NCBI GenBank assembly: GCA_036677375.1
Contig: JAVBWO010000011.1
Coordinates: 1-64,000 of the forward strand
Reading direction: 5' to 3'
DNA: 64,000 bases
Origin: JAVBWO01 sp036677375
Lineage (GTDB): Bacteria; Bacillota; Dehalobacteriia; UBA4068; UBA4997
Under the pieces are notes generated by a model that was not told where the DNA came from, made no database searches, and saw nothing but the letters and a program-made list of their open reading frames with translations. Positions 49,872 through 59,701 of the stretch are shown one piece after another; the stretch's first letter is position 1; the number at the start of each line of letters is the position of its first letter. A program made the translations under genes and the position numbers.

Positions 49872-50417
49872 TTATATCTTCCAAGGCGGGCTCATGATCA
49901 AGAGAAATTCAGCCTCTTCGTCTTTGGTAAAGATACAGTGACCGTAGGTGGCAGGGTAATAAATGGTATCCCCTTCATAAAGCTCATATTCCGTATCCCC
50001 TATTTGTACATACAAGGTGCCGTGCAATACCGCCAAAACCTCGTCGCCGGAGCTATGGTTGTGCAGCTTAATCTCCCCTGGGGTGTGGGATGCTAAGACG
50101 ACCCGTGAAACCTGCAAGGCATTGGCGCAGCCGGGAGTTAGCACCTGGTAAGTCATACCGTCGTCGACAGTGGGCGGGATATATTGTGACTTCCTGGTGA
50201 TCCGGATATTGTCGTTGTCATTTTCCTGCAGAAAGTAAATGAGATCCACACCGAAAAATTCCGCCAGTTTTTGCAAGTTGGCAATGGTAATGGAATGTTT
50301 GCTGTTTTCCAGGCCGGATAAAAAAGAATAAGACATTTTCGTCAGCTTGGAAAGCTCTAATAAGGATAATTTATGTCTCTTACGCAATTCTTTTAAACGA
50401 AGGCCGATATCGGTCAT
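49872..50417 (-). CDS. XRE-family regulator with C-terminal cupin sensor domain
   Basis: A 181-residue regulator. Residues ~5-60 form an XRE helix-turn-helix (GLRLKELRKRHKLSLLELSK, MSYSFLSGLENSKHSI). Residues ~100-178 are a cupin: LHNHSSGDEVLAVLHGTLYV with two histidines and EGDTIYYPATYGHCIF. XRE-cupin proteins usually sense a small metabolite and regulate adjacent catabolic genes (for example in amine or polyamine use). It lies between the grdB-like gene (97 bp after its stop, same strand) and a divergent aldehyde dehydrogenase gene, so it is the natural candidate regulator of both. Confidence 0.9.
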   Translation of the reverse strand: MTDIGLRLKELRKRHKLSLLELSKLTKMSYSFLSGLENSKHSITIANLQKLAEFFGVDLIYFLQENDNDNIRITRKSQYIPPTVDDGMTYQVLTPGCANALQVSRVVLASHTPGEIKLHNHSSGDEVLAVLHGTLYVQIGDTEYELYEGDTIYYPATYGHCIFTKDEEAEFLLIMSPPWKI

Positions 50418-50782
50418 GGTGATTCCTCCTTAAACAAGTATTCAAATTGTATGATGTATTATGTCGAAATGAAAGAAATGCTATACTTATTGTATTCGAT
50501 TGATGGTATGTTTTGCAATAGCCAAAATGAAAAAAACACTAAAAAAATTTTATTAAGACACATAAAAGTTTTATATTTAAAAAGTTTTTTGATTTTTAAT
50601 AAGGGTTTTTGACTTATTTTTTTAAAAAAAGATATTAAATTCAATATAAGCCACTTTAAAAATAATAAAATTTGTGTTAAAATAAATCAGAATCATTTAT
50701 AATATATTTTTGAATAATTAATTTTGTTTATGAACTAATTTGATATTGTTCATACGAAAAATAAAAATAAGGAGGCTGTTTG
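50418..50782. other. AT-rich divergent control region between XRE-cupin and ALDH genes
   Basis: About 360 bp of very AT-rich DNA (long A/T runs) with no credible coding frame; GGAGG at ~50771 is the ribosome site of the aldehyde dehydrogenase. It must contain the promoters of both divergent genes; I could not single out boxes. Confidence 0.4.
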
Positions 50783-52279
50783 ATGAATCCCTATGATCAG
50801 GTAAAAAAGGAACCCTATAAGCTTTATATCAATGGGGAATTTGTCCCTTCCCAATCGGGCAAAACCTTTGATATCCTAAACCCGGCCAATAATCAGGTTT
50901 TTGCTTCCGCTTATAAGGGTAGTGCCGCCGATGCCGAAAAAGCGATTTTGGCGGCACGGAAAGCCTATGACGAAGGGCCCTGGGGAAAAATGAGCAATTT
51001 GGAAAGAAGCAAATATCTGTTGAAAGCCAGAGACGTGTTGGCTCGCTACATCGAAAAGTTTGCTGTCATCGAAACACTGGAATGCGGCAAACTGTATCCC
51101 AGCGCCCTGTATTATGAGGGTAGTGTCAGCCTGGATGCTTTTGAGTTTTTCGCAGGCAAGGCGCGCTGCCTGGAAGGGAAAGTGGTTCCCGTAGATGGCG
51201 GCGGCAAAAATATGAACTATGTCATCTGGCAGCCTTGTGGTGTTGTCGGCGAGATCCTGCCCTGGAACGGGCCGTGGATGATGGGCTGCCAAAAGATCGC
51301 AGCGATTTTGGCGGCCGGCAATACCGTTATTGTAAAACCGTCTTCCTGGGCTTCCTTGAGCATGCTGGAGCTGGCGGGCGTATTTGACGAAGCGGGTTTC
51401 CCGCCCGGTGTCTTCAACGTCATTACCGGCAACGGCGCCGAAGTAGGGGACGTTTTGGTAAAAAGCCCCTTGGTGGATATGGTTTCCATGACCGGCGGCA
51501 CCGCCACCGGTAAAAATATCATTACCGCTTCCAGCGATACCGTGAAGGATATTGCTTTGGAATTGGGCGGCAAAAGCCCTAACATCGTTTTTGCCGACGC
51601 TGATATCGAATCTGCGGTGAAATGGTCTCGTTTTGCCTTTACTTTGAATTCCGGCCAGGTTTGCGTTTCCGGAACCCGTTTGCTCCTGCAACGTAGCATT
51701 TATGAAGAATTTTTGGAAAAATTGAAAGCTGAATGCACCAAATTTGTGGCAGGTGACGGCTTTGATTATCAAAAAGGCGTTAACTTTACCACTTTGATTT
51801 CAAAAGAACACGCCAAGACCGTTTGGGATTATATTGAAAAGGGCAAACAGGAAGGTGCCCGTCTCATATGCGGCGGTATTCCTTATAATGATCCTGAGCT
51901 GGCAAAGGGCAACTTTGTGCCGCCCACCATTTTCGCCGATGTGACGCCTGATATGACGATCTTCCAGGAAGAGATCTTTGGTCCGGTTCTTTGCGTTACG
52001 CCTTTTGATACCGAAGAGGAAGCCATTTCCTTAGCCAATGCTACGAAATACGGTTTGGCAGGCGCAGTCTTTACCATGAATATCAAAAAGGCCCACCGGG
52101 TAGCGGAAGCAATCCACGGCGGACAGATCTACATTAATACTTATTTTAGCAAAGGCATGATCGAATCTCCCGGTACCGGCTGGAAAGAAAGCGGTATAGG
52201 AGTTGCCGGTATCCAAAAATATATGATCTCCAAGACCGTCTTTGTTGATCTAAACGATGTTAGCATGCCTCCCCAATAA
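50783..52279 (+). CDS. NAD(P)-dependent aldehyde dehydrogenase
   Basis: A 498-residue ALDH; the ATG at 50783 is used. Catalytic features are PWNGPWMMGCQ (Asn of the oxyanion hole), KPSSWASLS (cofactor Lys), the general base in LELGGKSPNIVF, and the nucleophile in NSGQVCVSGTRLL. EEIFGPVLCV is the conserved late motif. It oxidises an aldehyde to an acid or, if CoA-dependent, to an acyl-CoA; sequence alone does not tell which, though the betaine-aldehyde/ALDH9-like class is plausible. It is transcribed away from the grd pair but lies beside the XRE-cupin regulator, which suggests a shared amine- or choline-type pathway. Confidence 0.93.
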   Translation: MNPYDQVKKEPYKLYINGEFVPSQSGKTFDILNPANNQVFASAYKGSAADAEKAILAARKAYDEGPWGKMSNLERSKYLLKARDVLARYIEKFAVIETLECGKLYPSALYYEGSVSLDAFEFFAGKARCLEGKVVPVDGGGKNMNYVIWQPCGVVGEILPWNGPWMMGCQKIAAILAAGNTVIVKPSSWASLSMLELAGVFDEAGFPPGVFNVITGNGAEVGDVLVKSPLVDMVSMTGGTATGKNIITASSDTVKDIALELGGKSPNIVFADADIESAVKWSRFAFTLNSGQVCVSGTRLLLQRSIYEEFLEKLKAECTKFVAGDGFDYQKGVNFTTLISKEHAKTVWDYIEKGKQEGARLICGGIPYNDPELAKGNFVPPTIFADVTPDMTIFQEEIFGPVLCVTPFDTEEEAISLANATKYGLAGAVFTMNIKKAHRVAEAIHGGQIYINTYFSKGMIESPGTGWKESGIGVAGIQKYMISKTVFVDLNDVSMPPQ

Positions 52280-52558
52280 ACGATTGGGTTGATGATCCTG
52301 CCTTGGAGAACTCTGAAGCGGGATATGCCGCTTCAGAGTTGCTTTGTTAAGGCGGCGGCCTCTTTGATAAGGTTTTCGAGAGATAAAAAAGATAAGCACA
52401 GGCAAAAATAGAAACAAACGTGACAGCGGGAACAGTAAGATAACAGGGAAATAGTTTCCCGGGAGCGGCTTGGTTTTGTCGGCCGCATGTAAAATTAACC
52501 AACTCAACAGGAGTGCATAATAAAGTTAGCTGACATTGATTCAGAGAAGGAGACAAAC

Positions 52559-53740
52559 ATGAACAATCCTTATTCTTTATTAGTACATAGTCAGTATGTG
52601 ATGGGCCGCGGTGCGATTTCTTTTTTAAGCCAGCTCAAAAAAGAACGGGCGGTTGTGGTTTATGACGGTCGCATTGTGGGAGAAGAACTGCAAAAGAAGA
52701 TTGCTGGTTTTATTGAGGCGGGCGGCGGAGAATGCCGTTTTATTGCCGATATCAGAAATGAGCCTTTTTTTAGCGATATCATGAAAGCCGCTGAAGAATT
52801 GGGGGATTTTCAGCCGGATCTGATCATTGCCATTGGCGGCGGCTCCGTGATGGATACCGCAAAAGCGCTGTGGCTGTTCTATGAGCATCCCCAATTGGCC
52901 TTCCAGGATGCCTTTATTCCTTATAGCTTGCCGGAAACCACAGGCAAAGCGCAAGTTGTTGCCATTCCCACCACCAGCGGCACTGGTTCCGAGACTACTT
53001 CGGCCGCCGTATTTATCAACCAGGATACGAAAGCAAAAAATCTGATGCTGGGGAATAATTTGATCCCGGCCTATGCGATATTGGATGCGGATTTCACCGA
53101 TACGCTGCCGGATGTCATTGCCGCGCATACCGGTATGGATGCCTTGACCCATGCCATGGAAGCGGCGGTTTGTGTTATTGCTTCTCCCATGGTGACCTCT
53201 CTTGCAATTTCTTCCACCCTGGATCTTTTAGAGAATCTGCCAGCTTCCGCCGATAAGGATGCTCCCGTTTCGGAGAAATTAAAAGCCCGGGAAGCCTGCC
53301 ATATCGCGGCCAGCTTGGCAGGCTTGGTCATTACTAATTCTTGTGCCGGTTTGGCTCACGGTTTTGATCATCCGGGCCCCTGTTTTAATCTGCCTCACGG
53401 TTTGGTTTGCGGCCTGCTCTTACCTTATACCACCGCTTTTCATTCACCGCATCCGCAATATGCCAAGATTGCCAAACGCTTGGGTTATACCGGTACGGAA
53501 AAAGAGCTGTGCCAACACCTGGTGGATCATCTGTGGGATTTCGGAACCCGTCTGGGCATTGCCCACAGCTTTCGGGAATTAGACGTCGACGAAAAGATAT
53601 ACTTTGAAAACATTCCCAGCTTTATCGAAAGCGCCGGTAAAGCCGTTGCCACCAAATTCTCGCCCAAAGCGCCTTCCGTAGAGGAGGCCACTGCCCTGTT
53701 TACCGCTTTTTATTATGGAGAAAAACCAGTGGTGAAATAA
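52559..53740 (+). CDS. Iron-containing (type III) alcohol dehydrogenase
   Basis: A 393-residue enzyme. NAD-binding is shown by LIIAIGGGSVMDTAKAL (~90-105) and VAIPTTSGTGSETT (~139-151). Metal ligands are expected in HTGMDALTHAMEA (Asp and His, ~190) and in LAHGFDHPGPCFNLPHG (His residues, ~265-280); the segment usually reading AHALG is here AHGFDHP. Oxidises an alcohol to an aldehyde, or the reverse. It is 280 bp behind the aldehyde dehydrogenase on the same strand, so the two enzymes could form an alcohol-aldehyde-acid route that feeds or follows the reductase module. Confidence 0.92.
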   Translation: MNNPYSLLVHSQYVMGRGAISFLSQLKKERAVVVYDGRIVGEELQKKIAGFIEAGGGECRFIADIRNEPFFSDIMKAAEELGDFQPDLIIAIGGGSVMDTAKALWLFYEHPQLAFQDAFIPYSLPETTGKAQVVAIPTTSGTGSETTSAAVFINQDTKAKNLMLGNNLIPAYAILDADFTDTLPDVIAAHTGMDALTHAMEAAVCVIASPMVTSLAISSTLDLLENLPASADKDAPVSEKLKAREACHIAASLAGLVITNSCAGLAHGFDHPGPCFNLPHGLVCGLLLPYTTAFHSPHPQYAKIAKRLGYTGTEKELCQHLVDHLWDFGTRLGIAHSFRELDVDEKIYFENIPSFIESAGKAVATKFSPKAPSVEEATALFTAFYYGEKPVVK

Positions 53741-53881
53741 GCTCCGTAATTGAATGAGTCAGCCGCGCAGCTCCGGTAATAAGCTTGAAAAAGCGGGACC
53801 ATCAGTTGACTGACGATTGGAAACCTCTATGTTGATAAATGGTTTCGTTTAGAATTGATGCTTAAATCTTTATCATAAATG

Positions 53882-53918
53882 ACAGAAACACCTTGCCATT
53901 TTGGCAAGGTGTTTCTGT
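53882..53918. terminator. Bidirectional terminator between ADH and histidine kinase genes
   Basis: A 17-bp perfect stem (CAGAAACACCTTGCCA half) with a TTT loop lies between convergent genes, T-rich on the plus side. Confidence 0.9.
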
Positions 53919-53919
53919 T

Positions 53920-55485
53920 TTATATTACGGTAAGGTCGGTATCATCCAAAGGATTAGAATTCCTTGGGGTATCCGCGGATTTTTCCGCATCTTTGTCCCA
54001 GTCGTCAGGCGGCGCCGCCGCAGTCAGTTCAAACCAGAATTCCACACCGCCTTCTTGATTTTCTACGCCAAAAGCATTGTTGTGGGCCGTCATGATGGTT
54101 TTCACAATATAAAGACCCAGCCCCTGCCCGCCGTATTCCCTGGTGCGGGCTTTATCTGTTTTGTAAAAACTTTCCCATAAGCGGGGCAGTACATCTTCAG
54201 GGATATTCTCTCCGGAATTATAGATTCCCAAACGGAACCTATCATCGACCTGCTTGAGAGTGACCCGGATCATTCCGGGCTCTCCCACGTGATTTAAAGC
54301 ATTGGTAAGGTAGTTGGTGATGACCTGATCAATCCGCCTGTAATCAGCAGTTACAAAAGCCTCATCCGGGATATCCAGCTCTAAAGTACAATGCTTTTCT
54401 GCAATACGCAGAGTGTTTTTTTCTAAGATCCAGCTCAAAAGCGCCGCTAGATTGAACTCCTCTATTTCCAGTTCGGCAGCTCCCGATTCCAGCTGAGAAA
54501 CTGCCAGCAATTGTTTGACCAGATGATTCATTTTTTCCGCTTCATCCAAAATAATATCGCAATACGCATTTTTGTCTTCACTGTTGATATTGAGCTGTAG
54601 GCCCTCAGTATAGCCAATGATCAAAGCCAGAGGAGTCTTTAGCTCGTGGGAAACATTGGAAATAAATTCCTTGCGCATATCGGCGATTTTTTCTTTTTGG
54701 CGGATATCTTCCTGTAGCTGCTGATTTGCCGCTTTCAGGTCGTTGATGGAACGTTCCAAGTGGGAGGAAAGCTCATTGATGCTTTCGCCTAATTGTCCCA
54801 GTTCATCTGCGCTATTGATCCGGATCTTTTGAGAAAAATCCAAACCGGACATGGCTGTGGTGATCTTGTTGATCTGTAAAATGGGCTTGGTAAAACGATT
54901 TGCTACAAAGAAAATGGTGAAGGCGGCTAAAATGATGGCAATAAATGAAGACATGAGCAAAAATTTATTGGATAAAGTAATACTTTCTTTGATAGCGGAC
55001 AGTGGCGTCTCAATAATGATATATAGCTCTTGTCCCTGAATGTTTTCTTTGCCGTAGATGGTTAAATTGCCGCTGTTGTCGCTGGGATTCTGTTTGATGG
55101 TAATGACCGGCTGACCGTTATAGGCGGAAAAATAGTTTTTGATGATACCTTCCATCATGGGAAGAGCTGACATGAAGGGAACCATATTGTTATAAGTTCG
55201 AGATTCCTCGCTTCTTGTGCTGTAAACAATTTGGAAATTGCTGTTAGCTATTGTAAAGCGCAAACCTTCATTTAATTCCCATTGTTCCAAAAGGCGTTTG
55301 ACACTGCTGATGTTTCCCTGGTAAGCATTTTCAAGAGAAGTATAGGTGTTTTCCAGCGTATTCATTTTGTAACGGAGATAATACTTTTCTAAGAAAAAAG
55401 TGTTGGCCACAAATGGCAGAACAATGAGAAGAAAGACAAAAATTGCCAATAAAAGAGCCAAGCGGTTCCGAAGAGAGGTTCGCAT
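53920..55485 (-). CDS. Sensor histidine kinase with HAMP domain
   Basis: A 521-residue membrane kinase: helix 1 at ~8-30, extracytoplasmic sensor ~31-170, helix 2 at ~175-195, HAMP ~197-250 (TKPILQINKITTAMSGLDFS), then HisKA with SNVSHELKTPLALIIGYTEG (phospho-His ~280) and an ATPase domain with ITNYLTNALNHV (N box) and YGGQGLGLYIVKTIM (G box). The stimulus is unknown. The gene overlaps the end of the response-regulator gene by one base, so the two form an operon. Confidence 0.93.
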   Translation of the reverse strand: MRTSLRNRLALLLAIFVFLLIVLPFVANTFFLEKYYLRYKMNTLENTYTSLENAYQGNISSVKRLLEQWELNEGLRFTIANSNFQIVYSTRSEESRTYNNMVPFMSALPMMEGIIKNYFSAYNGQPVITIKQNPSDNSGNLTIYGKENIQGQELYIIIETPLSAIKESITLSNKFLLMSSFIAIILAAFTIFFVANRFTKPILQINKITTAMSGLDFSQKIRINSADELGQLGESINELSSHLERSINDLKAANQQLQEDIRQKEKIADMRKEFISNVSHELKTPLALIIGYTEGLQLNINSEDKNAYCDIILDEAEKMNHLVKQLLAVSQLESGAAELEIEEFNLAALLSWILEKNTLRIAEKHCTLELDIPDEAFVTADYRRIDQVITNYLTNALNHVGEPGMIRVTLKQVDDRFRLGIYNSGENIPEDVLPRLWESFYKTDKARTREYGGQGLGLYIVKTIMTAHNNAFGVENQEGGVEFWFELTAAAPPDDWDKDAEKSADTPRNSNPLDDTDLTVI

Positions 55486-56171
55486 TACAATACCTCAAAA
55501 CGGTAACCGATGCTGCGCACGGTTTTGATGCAGTCTCCTTTATCTTCCAACTTCGCTCTGAGCTGTTTGATATGCGTGTCCACTGTGCGCAAACCGCCGA
55601 AATAGTCGTAATCCCATACGGCGTTCAGTATTTTTTCTCTGGACAGCGCAATGTTTTCATTCTCCATTAAGTAGAGCAAAAGCTCGAATTCTTTTGGTGT
55701 AAGGAAGATCTCTTTGTCGTTGATGAAGACTTTTCGCGCGCTGTTATCGATATAAATGCCGGACATATTGATGTTTTTTTCCTGAGGGGTCGCCGTTCTT
55801 TTTAAAAGAGCGGCAACTCTGGCCATTAAAATACTGGGGCTGAAGGGTTTGGTGACAAAGTCGTCGGCTCCCAGCTTAAAGCCGTTCAATTGGTCGTGCT
55901 CTTCCCCTTTTGCCGTTAAAAGCAGGACGGGAACCAGGGATACCCCCCGGATCTCCGACAGAACCTGCCAGCCGTCCAGCTGGGGCATCATAATATCTAA
56001 GATAATCAAGCTGATCTGCTGTTGGTTTTCCATAAAAACATCCAGTGCCTCTTGACCGTCTTTGGCTTCCAAAACATGATAGTTTTGAGATCTTAAAAAA
56101 TCTCCTACAAGCCTTCTGATTCGAGCTTCGTCATCCGCGACCAATATCGTAGACTTCCCCACATATGCCAC
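55485..56171 (-). CDS. OmpR/PhoB-family response regulator
   Basis: A 228-residue two-domain protein. The receiver domain (~5-120) has the acidic pair in ILVADDEARIRR, the phospho-acceptor Asp in LIILDIMMPQLDGWQVL (~58) and the Thr/Lys switch in LLTAKGEEHD and DFVTKPFS. The C-terminal winged helix (~130-225) ends with FGGLRTVDTHIKQLRAKLE and IKTVRSIGYRFEV, typical of the OmpR/PhoB type. It is upstream of, and overlaps, the kinase gene. Target genes are not evident; the genes it flanks are housekeeping. Confidence 0.94.
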   Translation of the reverse strand: MAYVGKSTILVADDEARIRRLVGDFLRSQNYHVLEAKDGQEALDVFMENQQQISLIILDIMMPQLDGWQVLSEIRGVSLVPVLLLTAKGEEHDQLNGFKLGADDFVTKPFSPSILMARVAALLKRTATPQEKNINMSGIYIDNSARKVFINDKEIFLTPKEFELLLYLMENENIALSREKILNAVWDYDYFGGLRTVDTHIKQLRAKLEDKGDCIKTVRSIGYRFEVL

Positions 56172-56424
56172 CTGCCTTCTAATATTTTTTTTATTCTATC
56201 ATGGGTTTGTGATGGGAAAGTGAAAAATAAGTTATAGAAAAGGAAAAATTTGTACAAAATATTAGAGTTTTAAAAAATTTAATTATTATATAAAATATAA
56301 TAATAGTATGGAAATGATTTTGTTTCCGGATACAATATGCTGAAAGTTTCCATACGAAGAATTATCCATTGACAGGGCGCGCTTGGTTGTTTATCATAGA
56401 AGAGGATGATTTGTTGGTAGATTT

Positions 56425-56693
56425 GCCGTACTAGACGGGGCGGTAGCGGAGCCTTGTAACCCTCAATCCGCTATAGGGGGGTTGAATCCCCGCTTCAGGG
56501 CCGGTTCTGTAGGGTCTGCCCCAAATAAGTGACTATGAGAGCTGGGTCCTGCGCGGCAAGCAGCTGTGAACCCCGTCAGGTCCGGAAGGAAGCAGCGGTA
56601 AGCAGTTTCAGCTTGGGCGCCGCAGGAGCGCCTGGTTTGAGTTAACTGTTTGGGTTACGCCTGGAGAATTGTGTTCGAGAGTGGGTGTACGGC
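56425..56693 (+). ncRNA. ffs: Signal recognition particle RNA, long Firmicutes form
   Basis: The ~269-nt RNA is bounded by complementary ends GCCGTAC and GTACGGC. The universally conserved domain IV apical region GTCAGGTCCGGAAGGAAGCA is present in the centre, followed by AGCGGTAAG and the asymmetric-loop elements. The Alu-like 5' part (helices 2-4) gives the length seen in Bacillus and Clostridium scRNA. It lies ~240 bp upstream of dnaX, a location common in Firmicutes. With Ffh it targets membrane proteins to the translocon. Confidence 0.93.
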
Positions 56694-56935
56694 AATTATT
56701 TTGTATTTTATAGCCTGGATTATGAATATTAATGTATAATTTTCAAAAAGTAGCCGACGCGGGCGCCCTTGAGGAGCTTCGTTGGTTATTTTTTGTTAAA
56801 ATAAGGCGAAAATCAGAATAATTGCAGGAAAACAGGAATATTTGTGGAACTAATAATATTTGTTGTATACCAAAATTTTCGCAAAACTTGTGCAAATATA
56901 CTGAATCTGTATAAAAGAAAGGGCGGCGATTGTGT

Positions 56936-58483
56936 ATGCATTATACAGCTTTATACCGAAAATACCGTCCCCGCTTCTTCGGAGATCTGGTAGGACAGCA
57001 GCATATTGCCACTACCCTGCGGAATGCTCTTTGCCAGGATCGTGTGGTGCATGCTTATTTGTTTTGCGGGCCGCGAGGTACAGGGAAAACCAGCACCGCT
57101 CACATTATGGCCCGGGCGGTCAACTGTCTTTCCCCCCAGGAGGACGGAGAGCCTTGCGGACATTGTGAAGCCTGCGACAGGATCTTGGCCGGTCAAAGCC
57201 TGGATATCATTGAGATCGACGCCGCTTCCAACCGGGGTATTGATAAGATGCGTGACTTAAGGGATGGTGTGAAGTATACGCCTGCCCAAGAAAAATACAA
57301 GGTTTATATTATTGATGAAGTACACATGCTCACCAATGAGGCTTTTAACGCTTTGCTGAAAACCTTGGAGGAGCCGCCGAAACACACGATTTTTATTTTA
57401 GCGACCACCGAACCGCATCAGGTATTGCCCACGGTTCTTTCCCGTTGCCAACGTTTTGATTTTCATCGGATCAGCCAAGGCGATATCATAGAATGTTTGA
57501 AGGATATTGCAGGAAAAGAGCAGCTCCTGGTTTCCGGGGAAGCGTTGGAGCTGATTGCCCGGCGTGCTTCCGGAGGGCTGCGTGATGCCATCGGTTTATT
57601 GGATCAATGTCTTACCAGCGGCGAAGGTTCTGTAGAAGTGGCGACTGTACGCGAAATTTTAGGTAGCGCGGACGACGTCATTGTGCGGCAATTGGCTTGT
57701 GCCGTTTCTGAGCAGGATACAGTAACGATGATTTCTTTGGTGGACACACTGGTCAACGAGGGAAAAGATCTGCGGCAGATCTTGCTGCAATTGCTGGAAT
57801 ATTTGCGTGAAGAGCTTTTGGAAAGTTTAAAACCGCAAGGTTCCTCCAATATCCCCCGTCGGCGTCTGTTACAGATGCTCAGAGACCTGGTGGACGCCGA
57901 TATGAAAATGAAGGAAAGCCAGTCAGCCAGAATTACCTTTGAGCTGTCACTTTTATCGGCGGCACGGCTGGAAGAGGCCGAATCTTCCGGTAAAGAAATG
58001 CATATACAGGCGCCTGTTGCCAAGGGGAAGCCCTCGGTTGATTGGAAACGGCAATGGGAAATGGAGACCCCGCACGCTGGGACGGCGGAAAATGCTAAAA
58101 TAACAGCGAAGCCGCCGCAGGAACCTGCAAAGAGTAAGGTGGCTGAGGAAAAGGGAACTGATTTTCATGGTGATGCGGCATCTTTTTTGCACGAGGTTCA
58201 AGAGGCTTGGCCGCAGATTTTAAAAAATGTCCGTAAGGAAAAGGTAGTCACTTATGCTTTTCTTCAGGAAGGCAAACCTCTGCGGATAGAAGGAGACAGC
58301 TTGATTTTAGGCTTTGACCCTCGCTATGTTTTGCATATGCAGACTCTGCTGGAGGATACGCATCGTCGGACGGTGGAAAAAGAGCTGACCCGGGTTTTTG
58401 GCCGTTCGTTGACTCTGAAAGCCTGTTTAACCCAGCCGACTCCCTTACCGGATCAGTGGTTTGGCGATAACGCGCATATTTGA
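56936..58483 (+). CDS. dnaX: DNA polymerase III subunits gamma and tau
   Basis: A ~515-residue clamp-loader subunit; ATG at 56936 chosen (TTG six bases before possible). The N-terminus YTALYRKYRPRFFGDLVGQ is standard. Walker A is GPRGTGKTSTAHIMA (~43), a zinc-binding module CLSPQEDGEPCGHCEAC follows (~63-80), Walker B is YIIDEVHMLTNEAFNALL (~124), and the sensor-1 region contains LSRCQRFDFH. Domain III and a short tau-like tail end at WFGDNAHI. Somewhat short for the family (usual ~550-600), but no domain is missing. Followed by ybaB and recR, a conserved order. Confidence 0.95.
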   Translation: MHYTALYRKYRPRFFGDLVGQQHIATTLRNALCQDRVVHAYLFCGPRGTGKTSTAHIMARAVNCLSPQEDGEPCGHCEACDRILAGQSLDIIEIDAASNRGIDKMRDLRDGVKYTPAQEKYKVYIIDEVHMLTNEAFNALLKTLEEPPKHTIFILATTEPHQVLPTVLSRCQRFDFHRISQGDIIECLKDIAGKEQLLVSGEALELIARRASGGLRDAIGLLDQCLTSGEGSVEVATVREILGSADDVIVRQLACAVSEQDTVTMISLVDTLVNEGKDLRQILLQLLEYLREELLESLKPQGSSNIPRRRLLQMLRDLVDADMKMKESQSARITFELSLLSAARLEEAESSGKEMHIQAPVAKGKPSVDWKRQWEMETPHAGTAENAKITAKPPQEPAKSKVAEEKGTDFHGDAASFLHEVQEAWPQILKNVRKEKVVTYAFLQEGKPLRIEGDSLILGFDPRYVLHMQTLLEDTHRRTVEKELTRVFGRSLTLKACLTQPTPLPDQWFGDNAHI

Positions 58484-58543
58484 TATAAAAAATCATAATA
58501 AAGTATAACGGAAAAATTTTGAATATAAAAAAGGAGGCGTATT

Positions 58544-58864
58544 ATGGGTTTTGGTGGCGGAAATATGCAAAAAATGTTAAAACAAGCACAAAAGATGCAG
58601 GCCGATATGGCCAGGCTCCAGGAGGAACTGAAAACCATGTTGGTGGAAGCGGAAGCCGGCGGCGGTATGGTAAAAGCGGTGGCCAACGGCAGCCAGGAAC
58701 TGATGAAAATTGAAATTAATAAGGAAGTTGTAGATCCGGAAGATGTGGAAATGCTGGAAGATCTTATTTTGGCAGCTGTTAACGAGGCGCTGCGCAAAAG
58801 TGCGGAGCTTTCCGCCGGCGAGATGGCTAAAATCACCAAGGGCATGAATCTGCCGGGATTTTAG
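58544..58864 (+). CDS. ybaB: YbaB/EbfC-family nucleoid-associated protein
   Basis: A 106-residue DNA-binding protein with the family pattern GGGNMQKMLKQAQKMQADMA and an internal MVKAVANGSQELMKIEIN stretch, ending KITKGMNLPGF. It dimerises and binds DNA at specific short sites. Between dnaX and recR as in most bacteria. AGGAGG precedes the ATG. Confidence 0.96.
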   Translation: MGFGGGNMQKMLKQAQKMQADMARLQEELKTMLVEAEAGGGMVKAVANGSQELMKIEINKEVVDPEDVEMLEDLILAAVNEALRKSAELSAGEMAKITKGMNLPGF

Positions 58865-59095
58865 GCAATATTTATAAAACATTTAAAGTTTGACAGCAAT
58901 CAATTATTACCGGCTCTTTGAACCGCTTTGATATGTTTTCTGACGGCAGGTGATGGAACGGCCGAAATATTTTTTGAGTTTCTTGTAGTATACTCCTAAC
59001 ATGGCTTTTGAGGGTTGCCGATATCAAGGTCAATCTTGTGAAAAGGCTTGAAACACGCAGCAAACGGCAAAATCTTCGCTGAAAGGTGGTGAAAA

Positions 59096-59701
59096 ATGAC
59101 AGCGTATTTTTATCCTCCTTCTATGGAAAATTTAATCCAGCACTTGATGAAGTTGCCTGGCGTTGGTCCAAAAACGGCTCAGCGATTGGCCTTTCATTTG
59201 CTTCATGCACCGGAAAGTGATGCAATGGGCCTGGCTTTTGCTATTCAGGAGGCAAGAGAAACCATCCGGCGCTGTCAGATATGCGGCAACTTGAGCGACG
59301 AAGACATTTGCCCCGTTTGCCGCGATCCTGGACGTGACCGTACGGTGCTTTGTGTGGTGGAGCAGCCCAAGGATGTGCTGGTCATGGAAAAGACCCGGGA
59401 ATTTCGGGGTTTGTACCATGTCTTGCACGGTGCCATCTCTCCCATGGAAGGCATCGGACCCAAGGAGCTTACCATTGAGCTTTTGATGAACCGTCTGCGG
59501 GCAGGGGGTATCCAGGAAGTGATCATGACCACCAATCCTAACGTGGAAGGGGATGCTACTGCGCACTACCTGGCCAGGCAAATCAAACCACTGAACATTA
59601 AAGTAACCAGAATTGCCCATGGCGTGCCGGTGGGTGGCGATTTGGAATATGCCGATGAAGCTACCTTGGCACAGGCATTGTCCGGCAGAAAAGAAATCTG
59701 A
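59096..59701 (+). CDS. recR: Recombination protein RecR
   Basis: A 201-residue RecR of normal length: helix-hairpin-helix LPGVGPKTAQRLAFHLL (~18-34), zinc finger CQICGNLSDEDICPVC (~57-72), Toprim domain (~80-175) with VVEQPKDVLVME and TTNPNVEGDATAHYLA, and the C-terminal GVPVGGDLEYADEATLAQAL. Acts with RecF/RecO in gap repair and RecA loading. A GAAAGGTGG site precedes the ATG. Confidence 0.97.
   Translation: MTAYFYPPSMENLIQHLMKLPGVGPKTAQRLAFHLLHAPESDAMGLAFAIQEARETIRRCQICGNLSDEDICPVCRDPGRDRTVLCVVEQPKDVLVMEKTREFRGLYHVLHGAISPMEGIGPKELTIELLMNRLRAGGIQEVIMTTNPNVEGDATAHYLARQIKPLNIKVTRIAHGVPVGGDLEYADEATLAQALSGRKEI

Noticed and set aside
50459..50644. 61-codon AT-rich ORF on the minus strand upstream of the XRE-cupin gene
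   Set aside because: It is made of Lys/Phe/Ile/Asn codons from A/T runs and has no ribosome site.
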